This document shows positions 35,862 to 45,000 of a stretch of DNA of 64,000 nucleotides, in pieces. Position 1 is the stretch's first letter. Each line of letters begins with the position of its first letter. The translations under genes and the position numbers were made by a program. The stretch covers positions 317,170 to 381,169 of the forward strand of contig NZ_JABBHF010000001.1 in assembly GCF_012910715.1 (NCBI RefSeq). Reading direction: 5' to 3'. This DNA comes from Flavivirga algicola (GTDB lineage: Bacteria; Bacteroidota; Bacteroidia; Flavobacteriales; Flavobacteriaceae). Under the pieces are notes generated by a model. The model ran no database searches and was not told the DNA's origin. It was given only the letters and a program-made list of their open reading frames with translations.

Positions 35862-37694
35862 GTGGCTAAAACCCTCATAAATTTTTTATCCGAAATTTCT
35901 TTTTTCTCTGAAGTTTCTCAAGAATCACTTAAACACCTATGTAATCATATTACAGAAGAGACCTATATAAAAAATGAAGTCATCTTCGAGAAAGACACCA
36001 TAGGAAATTCTATGTATGCTGTTTTAAAAGGTTCGGTAAAAGTCCATGACAAAGGCCATATTTACGGTACGTTAAGTATTGGAGACTGTTTTGGCGAATA
36101 TGCCTTAATAGATAATGAAACACGTTCGGCTTCTGTTACAGCTATAGAAAGCACTAAGGTTTTAAAAATTGAAAGGGAGCATTTTTTAGATTTAATCAAA
36201 AAAGACAGTGGTTTTGCACAAGGTATCTTATCGGTTATGATAAAACGGCACCGCGAATTAGATACAATTCAGGAGCGTTTAGCATCATCCAAACAAGAAA
36301 TTGAGATAGCAAACAGTAAAATGAAGGGGCTTATTGATGGTGCTATGGATGCTATTATCATGTTTAGTGACGACTTCAGAATTGTACTCACCAACCCTTC
36401 CGCTAATATCCTATTAGAAAATGACGATACCCTACAACGCAATGTCCTATTCTTCTTTGATGAAGACAGTGCCCATTTAATAGAATCGATTGTTAAAGCA
36501 GAAGACGACAAAAAATCAATAAACAATTACCTGCCAAATATTGTAAAAGTAATCGGGTCGCACAATACCGAAACCTTAAACGAGGGCACTATAAGTAAAT
36601 ATGGTACCGATACAAAAACCTTTTACACGCTTATTCTTAGAAATATTGAAGAACGTCTGGTTGCTGAAGACAAAATAAATTTATTGACAAAGCAAACCCA
36701 ATATTTAGCTGAAGAAATTCAAGAACTTACCAGTAGTTATGGTATCATAGCTGAAGATAAAAGCATGAAAGATGCACTTAACCTTATTCACCAAGTAGCC
36801 AAAACTGATGCTACGGTTTTAATAAACGGTGAAACAGGAACAGGCAAGGAATTAGTTGCCAGAGCCATCCATAAAGAAAGTAATAGGAATGATAAACCTT
36901 TAATTCGTATTAATTGCGGTGCGATCCCAGCAAACCTTATTGAAAGTGAGTTATTCGGGCATGAAAAAGGCGCTTTTACAGGTGCTACCATTAGCAGAAA
37001 AGGGCGTTTTTTATTAGCTGACAAAGGCACTATCTTTTTAGATGAAATAGGTGAAATGCCATTAGAATTACAACCTAAATTATTACGTATTATTCAAGAA
37101 GGTGAATTTGATCCCGTTGGAAGCTCTAAAACTATTAAAGTTGATGTTAGAATTATTGCAGCCACCCATAGAAACCTTTTTGAATTTTCTAAAGCAGGTA
37201 AGTTTAGAGAAGACTTATACTATAGACTGAATGTCTTCCCAATTGAAGTTCCTGCACTTAGAAACAGAGGAAATGATGTTTGTTTGATTGCTAGTGAAAT
37301 GATTACTCAGTTTTCTAAAAAATTAAATAAACCCATTGTTGAATTATCTGAAACCGAAAAAGCATTACTTACTTCTTATAAGTGGCCAGGCAATGTTCGG
37401 GAATTACAAAATTTAATAGAACGCGCGGTGATCGTTTCACAAAATGGTATCATAAATTGGGGAGCTATAATTCCAAACAATACAATTTCAACAGACATAC
37501 CGCAAGCAAGCATCAAAGAAAAAATCTTAACATCAAAGGAACTTGTTGCCTTAGAAAGAGAGAATATTTTAAAAGCGCTCAAACAAACCAAGTGGAAAAT
37601 ATCTGGAATAAATGGTGCCGCTTCTTTATTGCAGCTCCCTCCTACGACTTTAACTTCCAGAATTAAGGCCTTGGGCATAGAACGGCCCATATAA
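35862..37694 (+). CDS. Sigma-54 enhancer-binding protein with cyclic-nucleotide and PAS domains
   Basis: The 610 residues contain a CNBD (about 8-125), a PAS-like domain (about 155-265), an AAA+ sigma-54 activation domain (about 295-530) and a Fis-type helix-turn-helix (about 565-606). The CNBD phosphate cassette FGEYALIDNETRSASV retains the key Glu79 and Arg88, so it should bind cAMP or cGMP. Walker A is GETGTGKE (323-330), sigma-54 contact loop GAFTGA (370-375), Walker B FLDE (Asp394, Glu395). Start is GTG at 35862. A CNBD as the sensor of a sigma-54 activator is rare. Its likely target lies just downstream (inverted repeat and -24/-12 promoter before the OsmC gene). Confidence 0.9.
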   Translation: MAKTLINFLSEISFFSEVSQESLKHLCNHITEETYIKNEVIFEKDTIGNSMYAVLKGSVKVHDKGHIYGTLSIGDCFGEYALIDNETRSASVTAIESTKVLKIEREHFLDLIKKDSGFAQGILSVMIKRHRELDTIQERLASSKQEIEIANSKMKGLIDGAMDAIIMFSDDFRIVLTNPSANILLENDDTLQRNVLFFFDEDSAHLIESIVKAEDDKKSINNYLPNIVKVIGSHNTETLNEGTISKYGTDTKTFYTLILRNIEERLVAEDKINLLTKQTQYLAEEIQELTSSYGIIAEDKSMKDALNLIHQVAKTDATVLINGETGTGKELVARAIHKESNRNDKPLIRINCGAIPANLIESELFGHEKGAFTGATISRKGRFLLADKGTIFLDEIGEMPLELQPKLLRIIQEGEFDPVGSSKTIKVDVRIIAATHRNLFEFSKAGKFREDLYYRLNVFPIEVPALRNRGNDVCLIASEMITQFSKKLNKPIVELSETEKALLTSYKWPGNVRELQNLIERAVIVSQNGIINWGAIIPNNTISTDIPQASIKEKILTSKELVALERENILKALKQTKWKISGINGAASLLQLPPTTLTSRIKALGIERPI

Positions 37695-37698
37695 ATTC

Positions 37699-37748
37699 AC
37701 GAAATCTCATAAAAAGATCAACGATATTTCGTAAATAAACGAAATATC
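37699..37748. promoter_or_regulatory. Putative activator binding site (10-bp perfect inverted repeat plus half-site)
   Basis: GATATTTCGT (37723-37732) and ACGAAATATC (37739-37748) form a perfect inverted repeat around AAATAA. A further half-site, ACGAAATCTC (37699-37708), differs at one base from the right arm. There is no T-run, so it is not a terminator. It lies about 75 bp upstream of the -24/-12 promoter, the range normal for upstream activator sequences, and directly downstream of the activator gene. Confidence 0.65.
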
Positions 37749-37809
37749 ATTACGATTCAGAAAAACCAAAACACACACAACTATCTAATTTTAAGTGTGT
37801 TAAAATATT

Positions 37810-37825
37810 TGGCACGTCGTTAGCT
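37810..37825 (+). promoter_or_regulatory. Sigma-54 (-24/-12) promoter of the OsmC gene
   Basis: TGGCACGTCGTTAGCT matches the sigma-54 consensus TGGCAC-N5-TTGC(A/T) at all but one base, with GG at 37811-37812 and GC at 37823-37824 in exact spacing. Transcription would start near 37836, leaving a 38-nt leader before ATG 37874. No second match of comparable quality was seen when I read the window for TGGCAC. Confidence 0.75.
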
Positions 37826-37873
37826 TTATACCAACCAAACGATAATGTTTAACAATTTTAAAAATTAGAAAAA

Positions 37874-38428
37874 ATGATTACAACAGCGAATGTAAAAAAC
37901 GGAGTAAACGTAGATCAATTAGTGGAAACAATTGGAGCAGTTCAACAAAATCCTGAACTAGCAAAATTCGAATTCAGATCTAAAAATGAATGGATTAATG
38001 GCGGACATTGTGTATCCAATATTAAAGGATTCTATGGCGTAGGACAAGAAGACACATCTCGAGAAGAAACCTTCACTATGGAATGTGACCACCCAAATGT
38101 TTTATTAGGAAACGATTTAGCACCTACACCACCAGAAGTCGTATTACATGCTTTAGGTTCTTGTTTAACTGCCGCCATGACTTATCATGCTGCTGCAAAT
38201 GGTATCGACATCGAAAGCGCATCATCTACTTTAGAAGGCGGATGTGATTTACATGGATTTTTAGGATTAGACCCAGAAGTGCGTATGGGATTTGATGGGA
38301 TTAAATTCAAATTAAATGTAAAGTCTGACGCTTCTGCCGAACAACTAGAGAATTTAGCTAAATTTTCTCCTGTATTTGATATGATTAGCAATCCAACTCC
38401 TGTTTCAATAGAAATTGTAAAGCAGTAG
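37874..38428 (+). CDS. OsmC-family protein, single-cysteine form
   Basis: The 184-residue protein has the OsmC/Ohr fold: ECDHPNVLLGNDLAPTPPEV, then HALGSCLTAAM with conserved Cys97. In OsmC/Ohr peroxidases a second catalytic cysteine follows in CPVS; here the equivalent is KFSPVF, so Ser165 replaces it. That argues against thiol peroxidase activity and for a divergent role in thiol or acyl binding. It sits directly behind a sigma-54 promoter and its activator gene, and 73 bp before the oxidoreductase gene. Confidence 0.88.
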   Translation: MITTANVKNGVNVDQLVETIGAVQQNPELAKFEFRSKNEWINGGHCVSNIKGFYGVGQEDTSREETFTMECDHPNVLLGNDLAPTPPEVVLHALGSCLTAAMTYHAAANGIDIESASSTLEGGCDLHGFLGLDPEVRMGFDGIKFKLNVKSDASAEQLENLAKFSPVFDMISNPTPVSIEIVKQ

Positions 38429-38435
38429 TATCCAC

Positions 38436-38475
38436 AAAAAAATGGCTGCTCAAAAACAGTAGCGGCCATTTTTTT
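38436..38475 (+). terminator. Strong intergenic hairpin between OsmC and oxidoreductase genes
   Basis: A 15-bp stem (38436-38450 with 38461-38475, one G-T pair) encloses a 10-nt loop and ends in a run of T. It is 7 bp after the OsmC stop and 26 bp before the next ATG. It should end most OsmC transcripts; some read-through into the oxidoreductase gene is possible. Confidence 0.8.
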
Positions 38476-38501
38476 CATTCTTCATATTCTTAACACTACC
38501 A

Positions 38502-41500
38502 ATGAAAACTACAAAGCAAAGCATATTAAACGCCAATCAAGCAGTAGCCTATATAGCCTATAAAACCAATGAGGTTTTCCCTATTTACCCTATTACACCT
38601 GCTTCAGAAATGAGCGAGTTAGTAGAACAATGGTCCTCAGAAGCAAAACAAAACGGTTTTAAGAACATACCATCTATTTTTCAAATGCAAAGTGAAGCTG
38701 GTGTTGCGGGAGCTATGCATGGTGTTTTACAAACAGGTTCGCTATCTACAACCTTTACAGCGTCCCAAGGTTTACTTCTCATGCTACCAAATATGTATAA
38801 AATTGCAGGCGAATTAACGCCTAATGTTATTCATGTTGCTACTAGAAGTATTGCAACACATGCCTTATCTGTTTTTGGAGACCATAGTGATATTATGGCA
38901 GTACGCCAATCTGGATATGCAATGTTAGGTAGTGCCTCTGTACAAGAAGCTCAAGACTTTGCATTAATTGCTCAAGCTGCCACTTTAAAATCCCGTATCC
39001 CCTTTGTTCATTTTTTTGACGGGTTTAGAACCTCGCATGAAATAAACAAAATAGAAACAATTCAAAATGAAACCATCCAATTTATGATGGATTTAAAAGA
39101 TATAGAAAAGCACAGAGATCGTGCTTTAAACCCAAACAACCCCGTTATTAGAGGCACAGCTCAAAATTCAAATGTATTTTTTCAGAGCCGAGAAGCCATC
39201 AATCCTTTCTACGATGCATGTCCAGACATCGTTCAAAAACAAATGGATACCTTTGCTTTATTAACAGGTAGATCCTATAAATTATTTGATTATACAGGTG
39301 ATTTAAATGCAGAACATATTATTATTTCTATGGCTTCTTCAACCGAAACCACTGAAGAAACCATAGTACATTTAAACAAAAAAGGCGAAAAACTCGGACT
39401 TATAAAGGTTAGGCTTTTTAGACCATTCAGTACCAAGCATTTAATTGAAGCCTTACCAAAATCAGTAAAATCAATCGCGGTTTTAGACAGAACCAAAGAA
39501 CCAGGGGCCACTGGCGAACCTTTATATTTAGATGTCGTGCAGTCAATTTCTGAAGCATTTCAAAATAACAAAATAACAGTATTTCCCAAAATAGTTGGAG
39601 GGCGTTATGGGTTAGCTTCAAAAGAGTTTACTCCTGCTATGGTTCAAGCTATTTTCAATAACTTAAAAAAAGAACAACCAAAAAACAACTTCACAGTAGG
39701 CATCAATGATGATGTAAAAAACTTGAGTTTAGATTTTTCCAGCACCATTCAAATTAAAAATGCTTCGTACGAAGCCATTTTTTATCAGGAAAAAAACAAA
39801 AAAGAACTACAAAGCTTCTCCAATACCTTAAGCATTATTGGGAAAAAAAAAGACACTTATGTACAAGGTTATACACAATGTGACTATAAAAAATCCAACT
39901 CATACGATATATCACATTTACGTATAAGTAACACTATTATAAAAGCACCTTACTTAATAGAACAAGCCGATTTTATAGGTTGTCAACATGTAAACCTTAC
40001 ACAAAACGATAACATCATACAGCAATTAAAACCAACAGCTACTCTTTTGGTAAATACATCGCTAAAGTCAAAAGCATTCTGGCAGTCATTATCGGTTAAA
40101 ACACAACAACAAATTATAGAGCAAAATATTAATTTACTTATTGTGGACAATGCCGAATTATCACAATTAAATAGCTTAAAAAATGACTCATTATCAGAAC
40201 TACATGCTTGTTTTTTAGCACTGAAAAAGGATTTGATATATTCTGATACCATTGCAGATCTAAACGATTTTATATATCAGGTCGATACATCAGTAATCAC
40301 TCAAAACGAAAAAACTATTTCTAACTATGATGTTCATTTCAACAATTCTTTATTAGGAAAATTACTTGCCAATAAAGGTCAGAATGCTCCTGTAAGCTTA
40401 CTTCCTTTAGATGGAACGTATCCTAGCAATACATCAAAATTCAACCCAATTCAACAAAGTGAGTTTTTACCAGAGTGGCATGAAGATTTATGCACACAAT
40501 GTGGTGCCTGCAGTATGGCTTGTCCACAAGGAGCTCTTAGGGTAAAGGCATATAATGATACATATTTAGAGAATTCACCTTCGAATTTCAAATCGGTAAA
40601 AGCTACCGAATCCGATTGGAAAGTAGATCTACTAAATTATACGATTCAAATAAATCCTGAGCAATGCAATGGATGTAATAATTGTGTAGACGCTTGTCCT
40701 GAAAAAGCTTTGTCCATGGTTAATAAATCGCTAGTTTTTAAATCTGAAAAAGAAAAATGGAATCATTTTGAAATCATTCCAGAGTTTAACAGAGAAAAAA
40801 TTGATGCTACTAAAGTAAGTCAACAACAACTACAAGAACCCTTATTTAAATACTCAATTGGAGTTGAAGGTTGTGGTGAAGCACCCTATTTAAAACTTAT
40901 ATCGCAATTATTTGGGGATCGGCTTTTAGTTGCCAATGCTACTGGAGCTAGTTCTATTTTTGGCGGTGCCTTGCCAACAACTCCCTGGAGCAAGAATAGG
41001 AAGGGGCTAGGTCCTGCATGGTCTAACTCATTATTTGAAGATAATGCCGAATTTGGTTTAGGGTATCGTTTATCTATAGATCAGCAAGAAAAGCAAGCAA
41101 AAACATTACTTCTAAAACTTGCAGGTCAGTTAGACGCAAATTTGGTTCGTAATATTTTAAATGCAAAACAAGTGACTGAAACAGAAATCAATCAACAACG
41201 ATCCCGTATTGAATTGCTTAAAGAGCAACTTAAAACTATTCCGTCTGCTGAAGCAAAACAACTTTTAAATATAACAGATAGTTTGGTTAAAAAAAGCATT
41301 TGGATTGTAGGCGGCGATGGTTGGGCATACGATATAGGTTATGGTGGATTAGATCATGTAATAGCCTCAGGAAAAAACGTAAACATATTAGTTTTAGACA
41401 ATGAAGTTTATGACAATACTGGTGGACAAGCGTCAAAGGCTACTCCTTTTGGAGCCGAAGCTAAATTTACTTTTAACGGAAAACAAAAACAGAAAAAAGA

Positions 41501-41999
41501 TTTAGGTCTTTTCGCGATGAATTACGACCACGTTTATGTAGCATCGGTAGCTATTGGAGCAAACCAGGAACAAACCTTAAAAGCTTTCAATGAGGCTGAA
41601 AGTTTTGATGGTCCTTCTATAATTATTGCTTATTCACATAGTAGCTCTCATGGTATAGACATGAAGCATCCAAGCAAGTACCACCAAGCAGCTGTGCAAT
41701 CTGGTCAATGGCTGTTGTACAGAAATGACCCACGGCGTGAAACAAAACGACTGAATCCCTTACAACTTGATTCTGAAGTGCCATCTATTCCAATTCAAGA
41801 TTACCTAAAACTAGAAGCACGGTTTTCAAAGCTGTTTCCGAAAGACAACAAACAATACAACTTATTGATAAACAATATACAAAAGGCAGTAAACAAACGA
41901 TTTAACAAGTATTTGAACATGTCTTCCAATTATTATGCTAACAGAACCAAATTGCTACAAGACAATAATATAAAACGACAACTAACTTATAAAAAATGA
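38502..41999 (+). CDS. Pyruvate:ferredoxin oxidoreductase homologue lacking proximal cluster ligands
   Basis: At 1165 residues it has the layout of fused PFOR (NifJ). TPP-binding parts are kept: YPITPASEM (Thr32), QMQSEAG (Glu65), HVATRS (Arg115), GGDGWAYD and LDNEVYDNTGGQ (Asn972). Two ferredoxin motifs are intact: Cys664/667/670/674 and Cys722/725/728/732. But of the four cysteines that hold the [4Fe-4S] cluster beside TPP only Cys791 remains; the others are Val788, Ala816 and Ser1047. The GSDGTVGANK motif near 430 is also lost. Pyruvate decarboxylation may remain, yet electron flow must differ. Named nifJ by homology only; another 2-oxo acid is possible. Confidence 0.9.
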   Translation: MKTTKQSILNANQAVAYIAYKTNEVFPIYPITPASEMSELVEQWSSEAKQNGFKNIPSIFQMQSEAGVAGAMHGVLQTGSLSTTFTASQGLLLMLPNMYKIAGELTPNVIHVATRSIATHALSVFGDHSDIMAVRQSGYAMLGSASVQEAQDFALIAQAATLKSRIPFVHFFDGFRTSHEINKIETIQNETIQFMMDLKDIEKHRDRALNPNNPVIRGTAQNSNVFFQSREAINPFYDACPDIVQKQMDTFALLTGRSYKLFDYTGDLNAEHIIISMASSTETTEETIVHLNKKGEKLGLIKVRLFRPFSTKHLIEALPKSVKSIAVLDRTKEPGATGEPLYLDVVQSISEAFQNNKITVFPKIVGGRYGLASKEFTPAMVQAIFNNLKKEQPKNNFTVGINDDVKNLSLDFSSTIQIKNASYEAIFYQEKNKKELQSFSNTLSIIGKKKDTYVQGYTQCDYKKSNSYDISHLRISNTIIKAPYLIEQADFIGCQHVNLTQNDNIIQQLKPTATLLVNTSLKSKAFWQSLSVKTQQQIIEQNINLLIVDNAELSQLNSLKNDSLSELHACFLALKKDLIYSDTIADLNDFIYQVDTSVITQNEKTISNYDVHFNNSLLGKLLANKGQNAPVSLLPLDGTYPSNTSKFNPIQQSEFLPEWHEDLCTQCGACSMACPQGALRVKAYNDTYLENSPSNFKSVKATESDWKVDLLNYTIQINPEQCNGCNNCVDACPEKALSMVNKSLVFKSEKEKWNHFEIIPEFNREKIDATKVSQQQLQEPLFKYSIGVEGCGEAPYLKLISQLFGDRLLVANATGASSIFGGALPTTPWSKNRKGLGPAWSNSLFEDNAEFGLGYRLSIDQQEKQAKTLLLKLAGQLDANLVRNILNAKQVTETEINQQRSRIELLKEQLKTIPSAEAKQLLNITDSLVKKSIWIVGGDGWAYDIGYGGLDHVIASGKNVNILVLDNEVYDNTGGQASKATPFGAEAKFTFNGKQKQKKDLGLFAMNYDHVYVASVAIGANQEQTLKAFNEAESFDGPSIIIAYSHSSSHGIDMKHPSKYHQAAVQSGQWLLYRNDPRRETKRLNPLQLDSEVPSIPIQDYLKLEARFSKLFPKDNKQYNLLINNIQKAVNKRFNKYLNMSSNYYANRTKLLQDNNIKRQLTYKK

Positions 42000-42046
42000 G
42001 CATATTAAAAAAACAGGTAATATAGCTCCATCTAACAAGCAAAAGA

Positions 42047-45000
42047 CTATTTTGCCTTCATCTTATTTACCATATCCCAGTGCTTAGGGGTTCCAGAAAT
42101 AGTATACTCGGCAGATTTTGTCACAAAATATTTAGCAACAAGGTCTTCAGGGTTTTTAGTCAACACCGTATCAAAAGCCGCAGATGCTTTAGGGAATTCT
42201 TTATTATAAAAATGGCTTAGCCCTTTTTCAAAATACTTTAATGTCTTAGTTTTTAAATTAATACTCTTCATAGTATCGCCATCAAAGCATTCATAGATAG
42301 CGATCGTATTATCCTTACCTTTTACTTTTACTTTTCCTAAATATCTAAAATTATAATCTTGTTTATTCTTAATCGTATTCAAACTATCCTCACTAACAAT
42401 GATATTGGCGCCGTAATATTTAGTTACTCCTTCCATTCTTGAAGCTGTATTGACAGTATCTGCAATAATGGCCGTATCATTTCTATGAATATCTCCAATA
42501 ATTCCCATGACCAAATCACCTGTATGCAGTCCCATACCCACAGATATTGTTTTGTACCCTTCTTCTACACGTTTAACATTATAAGCTTGTATCGTTTTCT
42601 GCATACCTATAGCTGCTTCTAATGCCTGGTTTGCTTGCTGCGGAAACAAAGCCATAATACCATCACCTAGATATTGATTCACAAACCCTTTTTTACTTTG
42701 AATAATGGGCCCCATTCTCCCCACATAAGCATTTACAAACTTAAAATTTTGTTCTGGCGTCATTGATTCAGATAGATTTGTATAATCTCTAATATCTGTA
42801 AATAAAACAGTTACTTTTTTCTGAGTATGATCTCCTAAAACCACATCTGTTATAGCTTCTCTTCCTACAGATTTTAAGAATTCGGATGGTACAAATCGAC
42901 TTGTAGCTTTGTGAATACCATTAAGATTTAAATGTGTTTTTATTCTACTTAACAATTCATTTTTAGAAAACGGTTTGGTTAAATAATCGTTTGCCCCGAC
43001 ATTAAACCCTGTGACTAAATCGTTTACCCTATTTTTAGCGGTTAATAATACCACTGGTAATTCGCTTGTTAAATATTGCTCCCTGATTTTTTCACAAACT
43101 TCATAGCCAGACATATTTGGCATCATAATATCTAAAAGAACCAAATCAAAAATGAACTCATCAATAAGCTTTAAGGCTTCTTTTCCATTACTGGCTTCTA
43201 CAACATCATATCCAGCCATAGTTAAATGATTTTCCAAAACCCTTCTATTAACAACCATATCATCAACCACAAGAATACGAATATGGGCATTATTTATTTT
43301 AGGTACCGTCTCTTGAATAACACCACTAGAATCATCAATTTTTTGAACGCTTTGAGACAATTCTCCCTTTATGGCTTTATTAAACTCTTTTCTATCTTGT
43401 TTACTTATTGGTAGAGTAAATGTAAATTTTGACCCTTTTTTAACTTCTGATTTTACGGTTATGGTACCACCATGTAATTCAACCAATTGTTTGGTTACAG
43501 AAAGTCCTAACCCAGTACCTCCATATGATCTAACCGTAGAACCATCTGCCTGTTCAAATGATTTAAAAATAGCTTCAAACTTTTCTTCTGGGATGCCAAG
43601 ACCGGTATCTGAAATTGAAATTGATAGCATTCCATCATGCTCCTGTGCTCCTATCTCAACTTTACCAGATTCTGTAAACTTAATCGCATTCCCTATAAGG
43701 TTATATAGAATCTGTTCTAATCTATTTTCGTCGGCCTCAACCAGTGGAATATCTTTAGGTATTGAATTAATTAGGCGTAAATCTTTACCTTTTACTAAAA
43801 ATTCTGAAACTTTTAATACCAAATCTACTGCTGAATGCAAATCAATTGGTTGAAGAGAAAGTGCTAAGTCTTTATTTTTTAATTTAGAAAAGTCGAGGAT
43901 ATCGTTGACCAAATTGGATAAGCGTTTCCCGCTATTTACAATCATATCTAAGTTATCTATAGCTTTAGGCGATAATTGTCCCGCAACACCATCTTTAAGG
44001 GATTCGGACAAACCTATAATCCCATTTAATGGCGTTCGTAATTCGTGTGATGTATTAGCAAGAAATTCATCTTTAAGTTTATCTATTTTTTGAAGTTCTT
44101 TAACACGTTCTTTCTCTCCCTCTGCTTCTGCTATTAACTGCCTCTTTTCTAATTCTTCTTGTTTTAAACGTTGCTTATATTTAAATCTCTTGAAAAATAT
44201 AAAAGACATTAAGATAAGCCCAACCATTAAGCCTATAACAATATTTCTAAAGGTAGTTTGGCGTTTTAGCTTTAAATCTTTAATCTCCGAATCTTTTTCT
44301 AAAGCACTAATAACATTTTGTTTTTTTTCGGCATCAAACTTAGCTTGAAGCTCCTCTATCTGTCTAGATTTGTTTTTATTATATAAACTATCTTTTACAG
44401 TAATAAGTTTCGAATTAAACTCAAAAGCTTTTTTATAATCACCTTTCTCTCTATACAATTCGGAAAGTATGGTATAATTATCTTTTGACTTTTCTTTATC
44501 TCCAATTGCTTCTGAGATAGCCAATGATTTAATCGCAAACTCCTCGGCAAGATTATAGTTTTTGAGCTTGAAATAATTTTTTGCTATTTCAAAATAACTC
44601 ATTGACAATTCCCGCTTTTGATTGAGTTGACTCCTTAAATCAAGTGCTTTTTGATGATAGTTTAAAGCTATTTTATAATGCTGCTGTAAACTCGAAACTT
44701 TGCCAAGTGATTCATAATCATAGGCCATGCCCCATTTACTATTCAACTCAGTATCTAATTTTAAGGCATTATTAAAATAAATTAGTGCCTTATCATAATC
44801 TTTAAGAAGTATATATGTATCTCCAATATTATAATAACAATTGGCCATTTCAGTTTTATCCTCCAATTTCTCAAAAATCACCAATGCCTTATTATAATGC
44901 TCTAATGCAAGATCTATTTTTCCCGATTTCTTTAAAACCTCTCCAATAGCATTAAGTGTCGTTGCTTCTCCAAAAACATCTTTGATTTCTTCGTAAATTT

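Noticed and set aside
37723-37748. Inverted repeat after the activator gene read as its terminator
   Set aside because: No T-run follows on either strand; position relative to the sigma-54 promoter better fits an activator site.
42000-42046. A terminator between the convergent PFOR and kinase-cyclase genes
   Set aside because: No stem of useful length was found in the 47-bp gap.
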